From positions 1-14,150 of the forward strand of contig JAAMXP010002144.1 of NCBI GenBank assembly GCA_019693395.1: 14,150 bases of DNA, given 5' to 3'. Position numbers and translations under genes: made by a program. Position 1 is the stretch's first letter; each line of letters begins with the position of its first letter. Origin of the DNA: Ettlia oleoabundans. Taxonomy: Eukaryota; Chlorophyta; Chlorophyceae; Chlamydomonadales. The notes under the pieces are model-generated. The model ran no database searches, had not been told where the DNA came from, and saw only the letters and a list, made by a program, of their open reading frames with translations. Below, piece after piece: positions 1-14,116 of this stretch.

Positions 1-102
1 GGTGGGGGGGGTTATACATGATGGGCAATGGCATGGGGCATTGCACGGCGACACCAGGGAAACATGCCATGTACAGATCAGCGGAGGAAGGGCGCGCCAT
101 GC
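1..102 (-). other. Probable SPINDLY intron sequence at window edge
   Basis: The SPY alignment stops after ARPNFPQ (ending at 103). The frame stays open after it (AWRALPPLIC) but no longer resembles a TPR, so an intron is expected. The junction sequence is CAG followed by GCATGG, which would be a GC-AG intron with a poor donor. A GT further downstream cannot be excluded. Nothing else is recognisable here. Confidence 0.45.
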
Positions 103-3100
103 CTGTGGGAAGTTGGGTCGGGCATTGAGCGCTGCCTGGTAGCACTGCACCGCTCTTTCCATGTTGCCTTGCTCGCGGTACAACACCCCTGCGGCGGTAC
201 AACGAAGCAGCAGCAAAGGACGGTGTGACTCTCTTGAAGCAGCACCTGTAACAGTATAACAGAGCAGTGTAATGTGCAACTCTGCAGGATCAGTACCGCT
301 GTACAACACAGGAAAGCAGTCCAAAACAACTGGCAGCAGAGACGGGTGGTGCCATTGCACAGGCAAACCTTCCTTCGCGACGGCTCTCACAGCAGGGCAG
401 TTGTCATCGTGCAGACCAGGTGCTAAGTCATGTCATTAGGGCAAGGGCAGGGCAAGCAATTTGGTACGGGGAAGGGGTGGCTCACCAAGATTATTGTGCG
501 CCTCTGCGCAGCTCGGCTGCACCAGCAGAGCAGTTTGATACCTGCGTGGCAAAATAAATCACATGGCAAGTCATAAGGAGCTGCTTCAAAGCCCCAAGTT
601 TAAGCTGATGCGTTGGATGTGAAGCTGCTGGGCCTATCAGCCAACTGACTAGCCACTATACCAGCCAACCAGGCACAGAAGGCAGCTAGCCGATCAACCA
701 GCCAACCAGGGCTGCCATGGGGGGTGCACCATCCAGCCAACCTCTGGCCAGCCTCACATGAAAAGAGCTTTGTCCATCTGGCCCTGCTCGCTGTACGCCA
801 CTCCAAGGTTGTACAAGGCCTCAGCGTGGCGCGGCTGCAGAGCCAGCGCACGCTCGTATGCAGCGATGCCTTCCACCACGTTGCCTGCAAGCAAGAGGCG
901 CAAGGGCCGGTGGGCTTGGCAGGCAGGCAGGCAGCATTCTGGTGTGCAGGGACAAGAAAGCAGAGCTGGCACTAGCGCACAATTGGCAATGGGAATCAGT
1001 CATGATCAACCAGGAGGCTACCTTATGAACCAACAGCCAGCATCCCACAACCCACCAACCACACATACGCCCATTGACCGCAACACTTAGCCCCATTGAC
1101 CGCAGCTCTTAGCAACAGCAGCCCACTCAACCAGCTGCCTTGAGCTGCATGCCCTACCTGCCAAGCTGATTGCCACAGAGCAGGTGGGAACTAGTCACTC
1201 GGCAATAACAACCTTCGGCATCACAACCTATCAACCCCAGGTCCCAAGGTCCCAACCACAACCACTCCCAAGCTGCACCCACCTGATGCCTTAAGCTGAG
1301 TGCCCCTCTCAGTCAATGCCACAGCCAGATTAAGCTGCACCACTTCCAAGTTAGGGGCAGCAGCAAGGGCCTGCTCGTATGCCGTGATGGCCTGCTCCAG
1401 CTGTCCCTGCACAGCACAGCATGGCACAGCATGGCGCAGTGGAATGGCGTGGCGACTGCAAAGTGTGGAAGGGGCTGGGAAGGCGACGCGACACAGCCGC
1501 ACGCGGCCCGCTAAAGCGCTGATCAGTATTGCAGCGCAGCAAAGCAAAGCACAGTGCAACATTTTACCCCACAAGATAGCAAAGTAGCAGCAGCGGTTGC
1601 ATGCAAAAACACAGGCAGCCTGCCTGCCCACTCACCTGCTGCCTGAGCAGCACCCCCATGTTGCACCAGGCCTCCGCATAGCGAGGATTCAGAGCAACCT
1701 GCATTGCGTGGTGGGTGGGCGCTGGCTGAGCGTGTGAAATGGGTGCCCATCACTGATGTGCGAACTACCTGCTCAACGGCTCGCTACAACAGCAGTTAAG
1801 CGACCAACAACCACAACAGCCAAGCTTCAAATAACCACACCAGCCAAGCCCAAACAACCACAACAGCCAAGCTTCAAACAACCACACCAGCCACCCCCAA
1901 ACAGCCACAGCAGGCAAACAACAAATACCAACGTGGAACCTACGGCATGGCAACCTAAACGAAGCAACGTACCGCGTTGCGATAGTGTGAGATGGCCTCT
2001 TGGGCAGCGCTCAATTCTCCCGCTGCCACGCCTGCAGGCAAGAAAGCAAGAAAGCGAGCAAGCGACAGGAAGGCAGGTGGTGGGTGGCAGCCGGGCGCTC
2101 GAGCAGGCAGGTAGGCATCCAGGATGAGATGCCAGCTCTGCCCAGGAGCAGTGTTGAACTATGCTTGGCAGAAGAGCACCCCAGCCAACGACAGTGGCAA
2201 GGTCGCAAAGTTGGGTTGCGAGGAAGCCTGGGGTGTTCACCCAGAACTAGATATGCAGCCACCTGAGGCGGTGATGTTGCAACAATGGCAGGCCCCGGAT
2301 AAGCGACCATGGCAAGCAGCGGCAGGGGTGCGGCAGAAATGGTTACAATGCAACAGGCCCAGGACGACACACAGGACTGGGCGTGGCCCACCCACCCACC
2401 TAGGTTGTAGTGAGCCGGCGCGTACTGCGGGCACACTTGTATCGCGCGCTCGTAGTGCTGGCGCCAGGCTGGCTGCCCACCGAGCTTCTGCCGTGTGCCT
2501 GCAGCAGAGAAACACCACGAGCGAAACGCGTGATTGTGTGGCGAATGGTATGCCATGACTGCTTTTTCCTGGTCCGGTTTGCAATAGCTGGGTGATGTTG
2601 CTTACTGCGCATCCGGTGCTGGCTTGAACGGAGGTAGAGCACAGGCAGAAGCAATAAAATGTGCAAGAGCAGAGCGAGTTAAGCGACAGACAAAGGACAG
2701 GCGAGTGCCAGATTGCCAGCAAGCAGGCTCCAGAGCCACTAACCCAAGTCTGTGAGAACAAGCGCCAGCGCCCGCTGCACATCACTTAGACGGCAGGGGA
2801 GCAGGCGGTCTACAAATGAGCCGCCCCCGGGTGGCGCAGCTTGCCTCGCTGTGCCATCCTGAGAGGGTTCCTGCGCGCCTGTTGCAGGTCCTACCGCCTC
2901 TACCACTGCTGAGGTGTCTAAAGACGTGGATGCTGGCGTGGCTACTGCTGCAGGAGTGATGCTGGCTCCCGCTGCCACTGCATCTGCCGCTGCTGCTGCT
3001 GGTGACACCCCATCGGCCCCTTCTGCTTCCTGTGCCGCTGTGCCTGCTGTGCCTGCTGCGCCTGACACAGCGGCAGCTGTGTCGGCAGGCGCAGGTGTTG

Positions 3101-3903
3101 TTTCTTTCGTGGTTGCTACCGCTGCCGCAGTGCCCTTCGTCTCTGGCTGCAGCAGGGCCAGGGCTTCATCTAGGGCTGCCAGAGCTTCAGTGAGCAGCCC
3201 GCTATCCTTGTAAAGTGCAGCACAGCCCACCAAGGCGGGCAGGCACGCTGGGGCCACCGCCAGCGCGGCTGCAAATGCCGCAAGAGCCTGCAGCTATGCA
3301 GATGTTGCAAAGCGCATTCATGATGCCTCCACATATATCAGTAGGCAAATGGGAGGGGCCGTGAGCCACAGGGTGTGCCGTGGCCAGCAGCAGGGGCGCA
3401 AACCGCGCACCACACCAACTTGGGGCAAGCGTCCTAGCAACAACACCACAAGTTGTCTGCCGCTTGCAAATGGTGTAGCTCCTCACCTGAGGCCGGCTGC
3501 CTGTGGCTGCCAGGCAGCGCCCCTGTAGGCAGAGAACCTCAGGGCTGCCCGGCTGCCGAGCCTGCAACGGCTGCAGCACCGCCAATGCGTCCCTGTGCCG
3601 ACCCCCTTCCAGCAAGAGTGTCGCCAGCTGCAGCTGCTGCTCGATTTCATGCATCACTTGCTGCTCCCCTTGCTGCAGTTGTTTTGGAGCGGCAGCAGAT
3701 AGGCCGGGCCTCAACTCAGCGGAGGGGGAAGACAGCGGCGGTTTGTGCGCCGCTCCCGCTTTGCCGTTCATCGGCGCGTTGCCGGCGCTGCTTGGAGATA
3801 TCAACGGAACTGACGGCTTGCCCGCCGCTGATGTGCCGTTTACTGCGTCAGACGAGGGAGCTTGCGACTCCGCAGCATCATGTGCCGTTGTCGTCGAGGG
3901 CAT
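103..3903 (-). CDS. SPY: SPINDLY-like protein glycosyltransferase, N-terminal TPR region (partial, 9 exons)
   Basis: Seen: nine exons join in one frame on the minus strand: 3903-3487, 3287-2744, 2498-2400, 2031-1973, 1698-1636, 1406-1283, 884-758, 541-486 and 188-103 (525 codons). All internal junctions are GT-AG with matching phases. The protein has a Ser/Ala/Pro-rich N-terminus of about 75 residues, then consecutive tetratricopeptide repeats up to the window edge. TPR signatures include YAPAHYNLG, NPRYAEAWCNMG, HAEALYNLGVAYSEQG, CAEAHNNLG and VLYREQGNMERAVQCY. The twice-occurring VLTDLGT/ALTERGT spacing matches plant SPINDLY in order and register. Known: SPY is a nuclear and cytoplasmic enzyme, an OGT relative now known as a protein O-fucosyltransferase, whose TPR superhelix binds substrates. 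The catalytic half lies beyond position 1. Start: ATG at 3903. An in-frame ATG at 4059 would add 52 residues. Oddities: a long insertion in the second TPR, and no GT donor at the end of the last exon. Plain OGT (SEC type) is less likely because the repeat register follows SPY. Confidence 0.88.
885..1282 (-). other. SPINDLY intron 6, 398 bp, with short direct repeats
   Basis: This is the longest intron seen in the SPINDLY-like gene, GT-AG on the minus strand, between TPR exons ending LKAS and starting NVVEG. A 13-bp unit, CCCATTGACCGCA on the plus strand, occurs at 1070-1082 and 1092-1104 (period 22). The rest is C/A-rich on the plus strand. No coding signal seen. Confidence 0.7.
1806..1899. 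repeat. Two imperfect tandem copies of a 47-bp C/A-rich unit
   Basis: Copies at 1806-1852 and 1853-1899 both contain CCACAACAGCCAAGCTTCAA followed by an ACCACACCAGCCA stretch. They lie in intron 4 of the SPINDLY-like gene (1699-1972) and are nearly free of G on the plus strand except in AAGCTT and CCAGCC. The following CAAACAGCCACAGC looks like a decayed third partial copy. Looks like a local minisatellite. Confidence 0.75.
2032..2399 (-). other. SPINDLY intron 3, 368 bp
   Basis: GT-AG intron on the minus strand between the exon ending YAPAHYNLG (phase 1, donor GTGGGTGG) and the 59-nt exon starting GVAAGELSAAQEAI. No RNA gene or coding signal recognised. Plus-strand 2036-2061 holds a small AGAAAGCAAGAAAGCGAGCAAG purine run. 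Confidence 0.7.
2814..3143 (-). other. Ala/Thr/Pro/Gly-rich insertion inside the SPINDLY TPR array
   Basis: Within the large second exon of the SPINDLY-like gene, residues about 188 to 297 are almost entirely Ala, Thr, Val, Gly, Pro and Ser with a few acidic residues. They interrupt a TPR: helices matching GCAALYKDSGLLTEALAALDEAL come before it, and ALALVLTDLG, which follows almost directly in plant SPY, comes after. The frame stays open and no GT-AG pair clearly removes the segment, so it looks translated. It probably forms a flexible loop leaving the superhelix. Confidence 0.75.
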
Positions 3904-4296
3904 GGCACCTGCCGCGCTACTGTTCGTGGAGGTTAGAATTATTGCGTGCCAACTCGTCTTTCTTGAAACCGATGCGGGGCCATGCAGTTCAGGCCAGGCT
4001 GGCCAGCATCGCATGCACAGCAGGTCCCCAAAATGCGCTTTGAAGTAGGCTGCATGCACATTGAATCAGTTTGGAACGCTTTTGGGTACGCGCCGCGCGT
4101 TACAAACGAGCGTCAACTTTGCCAGGCTCGCATGCACCGTGGCAAGTGCATACCCGCTTGGCTTTGGCGCCTCGTCTGGCACACTCAATGTTTGAAGCGA
4201 CACTTTTTCTTGCTGTCTAGCGCTCACAAGTGCCCAGCTTGCTGCCGGCACTCCGACCTCCGCACGTGAGCAAGGAAGCGTCCATAAATAGCTACC
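3904..4296. promoter_or_regulatory. Divergent intergenic region shared by SPINDLY-like and AATF-like genes
   Basis: The two start codons (3903 minus, 4297 plus) are 393 bp apart, so promoters and 5' UTRs of both genes must fit here. A palindromic CACGTG (G-box/E-box core) lies at 4263-4268, about 30 nt before the plus-strand ATG. An AT-rich ATAAATA at 4284-4290 is too near that ATG to be a TATA box for it unless translation starts later. Most of the 3904-4059 part is also open in frame with SPINDLY, so it could be extra N-terminal coding. Confidence 0.6.
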
Positions 4297-7200
4297 ATGC
4301 CAAAGAAGAAGAGCCTGGCAGATGAACTGGCCGACCTCTTCAACCCGGCGCCCACCAAAGGTAGCCTTCTGCCGCCGCCACTGCCACTGCCGCCAGCGAT
4401 TGTTTCTGTGTCAGCCCCGGTTTGTGGCCTAACCACCCTCCCGACCCTGCGGCTCGTTACAACCGCATCCTCTGCAGAATTCGATCCAGAGGCAGACGTC
4501 TTTGGTGCGGGTCCTGCGCTGGTAGAAAGCGATGAGGAGGGGCTTGGCGCCGACCTGCCTCGGTGAGTGGCGGCACAACCGGTGCACCTCACTCTCACCG
4601 CTGCTGTTGCTGGCAAGCTGGCGGCAGCGTCTGGTCACGGTCACGTGGCCTGGCGCCGCACATTGCACCATACTAGCAACACTTGTATTGCTAGGGGCTG
4701 CGCTTAGCCGGGTCGCTTGCTGCTGCCTGCGCCAGTCCACCCCATTGGCGTCTTTGACGGTTGTACAGCTGCCCGGTGCGGCTGCTGCGCTGCTGCTTGC
4801 GCATTTGAAGGCCCGAGCTGTTGCCTGAGGTTCTAGTGCTTTCTGCGCTGCCTGATCCCGTGTGCAGGCGGGGTAAGGAGGCGGGGCGGATGCGTGGGGA
4901 CATAGTTATGGAGGGACGGGAGTATGCTGGACGACGCAGCAGCCGAGCCGCGCTGTTTGAGGAGGGTGGAGGCGGCAGTGAGGGGGAGGAAGAGGAGGGG
5001 GAGGAGGGTCAGGACCAGTCCAGCAGCGAAGCAGAGGGAATGAAAGAGAAGGATGGGGAAGAAGGCACAGCTAGTGAGGGGTCCCATGACGGTGACAGCG
5101 GCAGCGAGGGAGAAGGGCAAGAAGAAGGGGAGCAGCATGGCTGGTTGAATGGGGACACAGCAGCAGGCAGCGGCAGCAGCAGTGGCAAAGGCGAAGACGA
5201 GGATGGGGAGGAGGGGCCAGAAGTGGCGGCGGCAGGCAGCGGCAGGGCGCAGCGCATGCCTCGAGGCGGAGCAATTGACGGCAGCGATGGCGGCAGCGAG
5301 GGGGAAGGAGAAGGCGAAGGGGATGAGGGGGAAGAAGAAGAGGGGCGGAGGCGTGGTAGGAGCGGTGTCGCCGCTTCAGCAGCTGCAGCAGCTGAGGATG
5401 CAATGGCGGCTCTCGAACGGGAGTACGAACAGATGCAGCAGGTGGGCTTCTTTCTTTGTTTCTTTCTTTCTTTTCCGGCCATAATAGTTTGGGGGCCTGC
5501 AGCAAGAGTGCTTTCTGGTTTCGTCCTTTTGTCTGACGTGCACCCCTTTACCGTCTCCCAGCGGCCGATCAGATGCAACCATGCCTGTCACGAATGCCCT
5601 TCCCTGAAGTGGTACTGCTGGGCGCTGGTGCTGGGCGTGCTGTGGTTTGTTGTTGCAGGACGAGCAAAGCGCGCTGGAGGGGCTGAAGGAGCGGGCCAAC
5701 AGGGAGCGGAAGAAAGCGCTGGCAGTGAAGGTGGGTGGGTGGGCGGGCGGCAGTGATGCGTAGAACTGTAGGTGGGTGCATACAGTTTGTGTGTGCCGCA
5801 CGTGGCCCAAGCCCACATACCGCTTCCTTTGCAGTCAGCTTACGCTTCAGGTGCAGGGCATGTGTGCACAATGAGCATGGTAGCATTCAAGCAGATAAGC
5901 ACAGTTTTCGCTGCAGTCCTCTTGAACCCGCGCTGTTGCTGCTGTTATTGTTGCAGGCCCAGAAGGCCGCGTGGCACAAGGGGCTGGAGGCTCGCATACT
6001 GCTGCAGCGGGCTCTGGCGGGGGCCAACCGCCTACCGCAGGTGTGTGCCTGGGCTGGTGTTTGGTGTGGGTTTATGCGGTTTGGTGGATGGAATGGTTTG
6101 CAGCCGTGTGTGGCCAAGCCGAATGGGAGGTGCCTGCCTAGCTTGAAGCAGCTTTCTTGCTTTTTGAGACTGCATTGTTGAGTTTTTGGGATGTAGACCC
6201 AAGGTGGTGTCCCTACAACCCACAGGTGCTGCCCATGCTCTGTGCTCCTCCCGTGCGGCCGGCTGCCTTACCAGGGGTAAACAGTGGGCCAGCGTTGACG
6301 ATGGCTTCCATACACTGCAATCATTCATTGCAGGGGCGCATGCAGGCAGCAGCTGTGGCCATTGATAGCGAGCTGGCAGGGGCGTTTGAGGGCCTAGCAG
6401 CCGATGCCTCTGCTCTTTTAGGCGAGCTGCTCACCCTGTTACGGGAGCTTGCGGCGCAAAACCCCGCCATTGCAGCCGCCGCTTCCGCGGCCGCTCCCAA
6501 CGCTGCCGCTGGAACAAAGCGTGCGCGGCAGGATGAGGACGCCACCGCTGAAGCAGATGACGGGGAGCACCAGCCCAGCTCTGTGCAGCTGTGGAGGCAG
6601 CTGGACGAGGCATATGGCGGCTTTGCGCCCTTCAGAGACGCTGCGATTGACCGCTGGCACCGCAAGACCATGCTGACCACTGGTGGGTAGGGCCCTGAGC
6701 TGCCCTTGCATACTCAACTGCTTGCCCTCTATCTGCCAGTCAATCTGCTCAGCTTGCCGTCCCGTGCGACTGACATGATGCATGCTCTGTGGCCTGTCAG
6801 TACTCTCATCATGCATTCCAGCCATCATTTGACCTCCCTGGGCAACCCTTTTTACTACCCATGAACACCTTCCATCCTGTTCTGACTGCTCTACACCCTC
6901 TCCCACCATTGCTGGTGCTGGCTGTGCAGGTGGTGCCACGCTGCGCGGTGGGCAGCTGCGAGCGCTCAACCAGAGTGTCAGCACCCAGGTGGCGCTGCTC
7001 ATGCAGGTGGGTGCTACCTTTTTGACTGTTTGGTCAAACCTGGCAAAATACGGGATAAAATGAATATTGCTTTCTCCATCCTGTCCTGCGTGCAGCAAGG
7101 CCGAATAAGTGGGACCCAACTGCTGTATTTGTGCGCTGCCAGTTCGCAATTCCTTATCCCCAAGCATGTGCCATGCTCCTATTTTCTTTGTTGTAGGACC

Positions 7201-8500
7201 CAGGCAAGGTGCTGCAGCGCGCCCGCCTGCTACGTAGCGCACAGCAGGGCCCGCAGCAGCGTGTGTTGTGCCCTGATCCTGATGGGCCATCCGCCAAGCG
7301 CCAGCGGTTAGCAGCAGAGGGTGAGCAGGAACAGGTGAGTGTTTAAGGCCGGTGTTGGTAAATTTAGGTGTAGTGTTGGTGGTTGGGGTGGTGGGGGTGC
7401 AGGGTCTTTCACCTGCAGCTGAGAAATTTGGAAAATTGTGTACCAGAATATGGCGACGCCTGCCCTCTGATGGCTGCCAGGTGCTGCGAGTCGCCCTGTT
7501 GCTTATGGGGTAGGGTTCGCTTGCCGACATCCCGAAATGTTTCGTTCAGCGTGGTGCATGTCTATTTGAGCTATGTAAACCTTGTCCCGTTTCGATTCCG
7601 AGCTACCTTTTCAAACCCTCCGTGCCATGATCGCTTCACAAAAACGTGCCGCTGCAGGATGGCGAGGCCAACGGCGTCCAAGATGCCGATGCGGGCGATG
7701 AGCGCGACCTGGAGACGTTTGATGATACAGGTGAGCTACAGGCGCCCAGCTAACGGCCGCAATCCGGCGTTACAGACCGCCCCCAGCCCGTAGCTGCAGG
7801 CTTGCGTCCATCCATCTGCTGTGATCAAGCTGGTCGTCTATGGAACCCTGTGCGAATCATTGCCCTACGGCCTATCACTTGCACAGTACCAAGCAGATGC
7901 CATCCGCTGTGTGACATCAATGTTGCGCTGGCCGATGCTGCATCCACCTATTTGCTCACTCTCCAGTGCCTGCCAATGCCTGTGCCCCTGCCTGCTTTCC
8001 ATGCCTGTTCCACTCGCAGAGTTCTACCAGACGCTGCTGCGGGAGTTCCTTGAGGGTTCGTCGAATGTGGGCAGTGGCGCCAACTGGCACACGGTAAACT
8101 GTTGCTGGGTGCTACCTGCCAGTTATGGTGCCAGCCACCAGGCGCTCAGGTGCCAGCACCCACATTCCGCCACGCGCAAGATTGCCACCTTTTGCAGCGA
8201 CCCAAACACTGTTGATTACAAAGAATCTCAGGGCCTTGCCACCCCGCCTTGCGTCAGCCCCAAACCACCACTCACAACCAGTATTGCCAACCACCCACTG
8301 GCGTCATGCTGCAGGGCCCCAAGCAGCGCAAGGCGGTGGACAGGCGGGCCTCCAAGGGGAGGAAACTGCGGTACCATGTTCACGACAAGCTGGTCAACTT
8401 CATGGTGCCGGTGGAACTGGACGCACCGCAATACACAGCACAACTCTTTTCAAACCTCTTCGGCGGCGGCAGTGGTGGTGGCGGTGGCGGCAGGAAGTGA
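4297..8500 (+). CDS. AATF: AATF/Che-1/Bfr2 (TRAUB family) nucleolar ribosome-biogenesis protein, complete
   Basis: Exons: 4297-4360, 4478-4562, 4868-5441, 5659-5730, 5957-6040, 6226-6276 (tentative), 6334-6682, 6930-7006, 7197-7334, 7658-7730, 8020-8093 and 8315-8500. The product is 608 residues, or 591 without the tentative exon; human AATF is 560. Residue order: basic MPKKK start with LADELADLFNP; EFDPEADVF acidic motif (22-30); MEGREYAGRRSSR; a Glu/Gly/Ser-rich low-complexity stretch (about 85-205); AATF helical core with LKERANRERKKALAVK, WHKGLEARILLQRALAGANRLPQ and DRWHRKTML; FDDTEFYQTLLREFLE (about 519-534); and the C-terminal TRAUB motif VDRRASKGRKLRYHV (555-569), then KLVNFMVPVE and a LFSNLFGG end. 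Known: AATF/Bfr2 acts in small-subunit pre-rRNA processing; in animals it is also a transcription co-regulator. A Gly-rich tail precedes the stop. Family assignment is firm; single exon edges are less so. Confidence 0.92.
4361..4477 (+). other. AATF intron 1: 117 nt, in-frame and stop-free
   Basis: GT at 4361 and TGCAG at 4473-4477 delimit 117 nt, a multiple of three with no stop in the gene's frame. Splicing joins PTK to EFDPEADVF, which resembles the family. Retention would add 39 Pro/Leu/Val-rich residues between them. Removal is favoured by the acidic motif normally lying near the N-terminus and by the non-helical, hydrophobic composition. Confidence 0.6.
4563..4867 (+). other. AATF intron 2, 305 bp
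   Basis: Donor CG|GTGAGT and acceptor TGTGCAG|G restore an Arg codon (phase 2). It holds a second CACGTG at about 4642-4647 and many short ORFs that look like composition effects. No other feature recognised. Confidence 0.75.
4960..5355 (+). repeat. Purine-rich low-complexity tract coding acidic Glu/Gly/Ser region
   Basis: The plus strand is strongly G/A-biased (GAGGA, GGGGAAGAA, GGCAGCAGC patterns) and codes the acidic disordered region of the AATF-like protein in exon 3. The complementary strand reads as long Ser/Pro/Leu-rich open frames, which are shadows. Acidic stretches at this place are usual in the family. Confidence 0.8.
5447..5475 (+). repeat. TTTC-rich pyrimidine run just after an AATF donor
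   Basis: CTTTCTTTG-type repeats begin about 6 nt after the GTGGGC donor at 5442 in intron 3. Imperfect tetranucleotide repeat of about 7 units. Confidence 0.7.
6226..6276 (+). CDS. Tentative 51-nt exon of the AATF-like gene
   Basis: A CCCACAG acceptor ending at 6225 and a GTAAAC donor at 6277 bound exactly 17 codons, phase 0 on both sides, starting VLPMLCAPP. Placed right after LANRLPQ-type sequence it sits where AATF proteins carry a Pro-rich stretch after LPQ. Against it, the following intron would be only 57 nt, and skipping the exon also keeps the frame. It is included in the 608-residue model. Confidence 0.45.
7335..7657 (+). other. AATF intron 8 region, 323 bp
   Basis: Donor CAG|GTGAGT, acceptor GCTGCAG|GAT, phase 0, between exons ending EGEQEQ and starting DGEANG. 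It is less G/C-biased than the exons. Starts with a G/T-rich stretch (7360-7400). No additional gene seen. Confidence 0.7.
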
Positions 8501-8956
8501 GGCTGCAACAGGCACAGCGGCCGGCGGGCGCATAGAAGGGCTACTGCGCGGCCTCTTGCACCGTGATGTGTTTTGTGGGCATGTTGAGCCTGACTTTGGC
8601 AACGTTGCTTGCACCAGCATGTGACTTGGATTGTGACTTGGATTGTATATGGCTGCTGTTCGCCAACTGGACGTGAAGAAGTGGAAACCCTGCATCATGC
8701 TAAGATCAAGCACCAACTCCCTCTCCCCCAGGAGATGACGGCGTACTGCCCAGAAAGGGTGATATACACCAAGTACGATTGACTGTTGGAGCCTGATAGC
8801 GCTCATAAGCGTGTGATTGTGTTTGAAAAGCCTTCCATGCAGCCATCACTTGCTTGCCCTGGTGCTGGAATCGTGTGCTACGCTCTGTCGGGCAGCAGCT
8901 CAAACCGGCCCTTACCCTGATCGCGGCCTCTTGGATGAGGAAGGGCCGCTGCTGGG

Positions 8957-8961
8957 TGTAA
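8957..8961 (+). promoter_or_regulatory. Possible TGTAA polyadenylation signal for the AATF-like gene
   Basis: TGTAA is the usual poly(A) signal of volvocine green algae, and this is the only plus-strand copy I see in the 653-bp intergenic region. Use of it would give a 3' UTR of roughly 470 nt, ordinary for such algae. Assignment depends on the organism really using TGTAA. Confidence 0.4.
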
Positions 8962-9024
8962 CAGGCGAGGGCAGGAAGCAGGGACGTAAGGCCACGGGGC
9001 TGGGCTCTGTTTCACCCAGCGCTG

Positions 9025-9050
9025 GCGGCCGCGCCGCCCGCCGCGGCCGC
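9025..9050. repeat. GC-only hairpin, 9-bp stem, upstream of the chitinase
   Basis: GCGGCCGCG at 9025-9033 and its exact reverse complement CGCGGCCGC at 9042-9050 enclose an 8-nt loop. Each arm contains the palindrome GCGGCCGC. It lies about 100 nt before the chitinase ATG, so it may fall in the 5' UTR or core promoter. Confidence 0.6.
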
Positions 9051-9153
9051 TGCGACTGCTTTGCAACTTCCTGCTGCGAGCCAACGCGCTGTTTCTTGCT
9101 GGTCGATTGATGCAGGACAAGACAGCAAGTAATTGTGTAGGGATTAGCTCACA

Positions 9154-14116
<4,963 letters not shown>

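Larger units (their letters stand above)
8501..9153 (+). other. Intergenic segment: AATF 3' UTR and chitinase promoter/5' UTR
   Basis: Between the AATF stop (TGA at 8498-8500) and the chitinase ATG (9154). It holds a perfect 12-bp tandem duplication of TGACTTGGATTG (8622-8633, 8634-8645), a TGTAA at 8957-8961 and a GC-rich hairpin at 9025-9050. A short exon-like open stretch at 8732-8782 follows a pyrimidine-rich CAG. No TATA box is evident before 9154. Confidence 0.6.

Noticed and set aside
1411..1435. Repeated GCACAGCATGGC as possible RNA structure or array
   Set aside because: Only two or three imperfect copies in an intron; short local duplication explains it.
4284..4290. ATAAATA as TATA box for the AATF-like gene
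   Set aside because: Only 6 nt lie between it and the ATG, too near for a TATA box driving that start.
5009..5578. Long Ser/Pro/Leu-rich minus-strand frames opposite AATF exon 3
   Set aside because: Shadow of the purine-rich acidic-coding exon on the plus strand, which has family support.
6439..7530. 363-codon minus-strand open frame
   Set aside because: Runs antisense through several well-supported AATF exons and introns, with no recognisable domain.
7821..8624. 267-codon plus-strand open frame
   Set aside because: Crosses AATF exons 10 and 11 in a different frame from the one matching the TRAUB domain.
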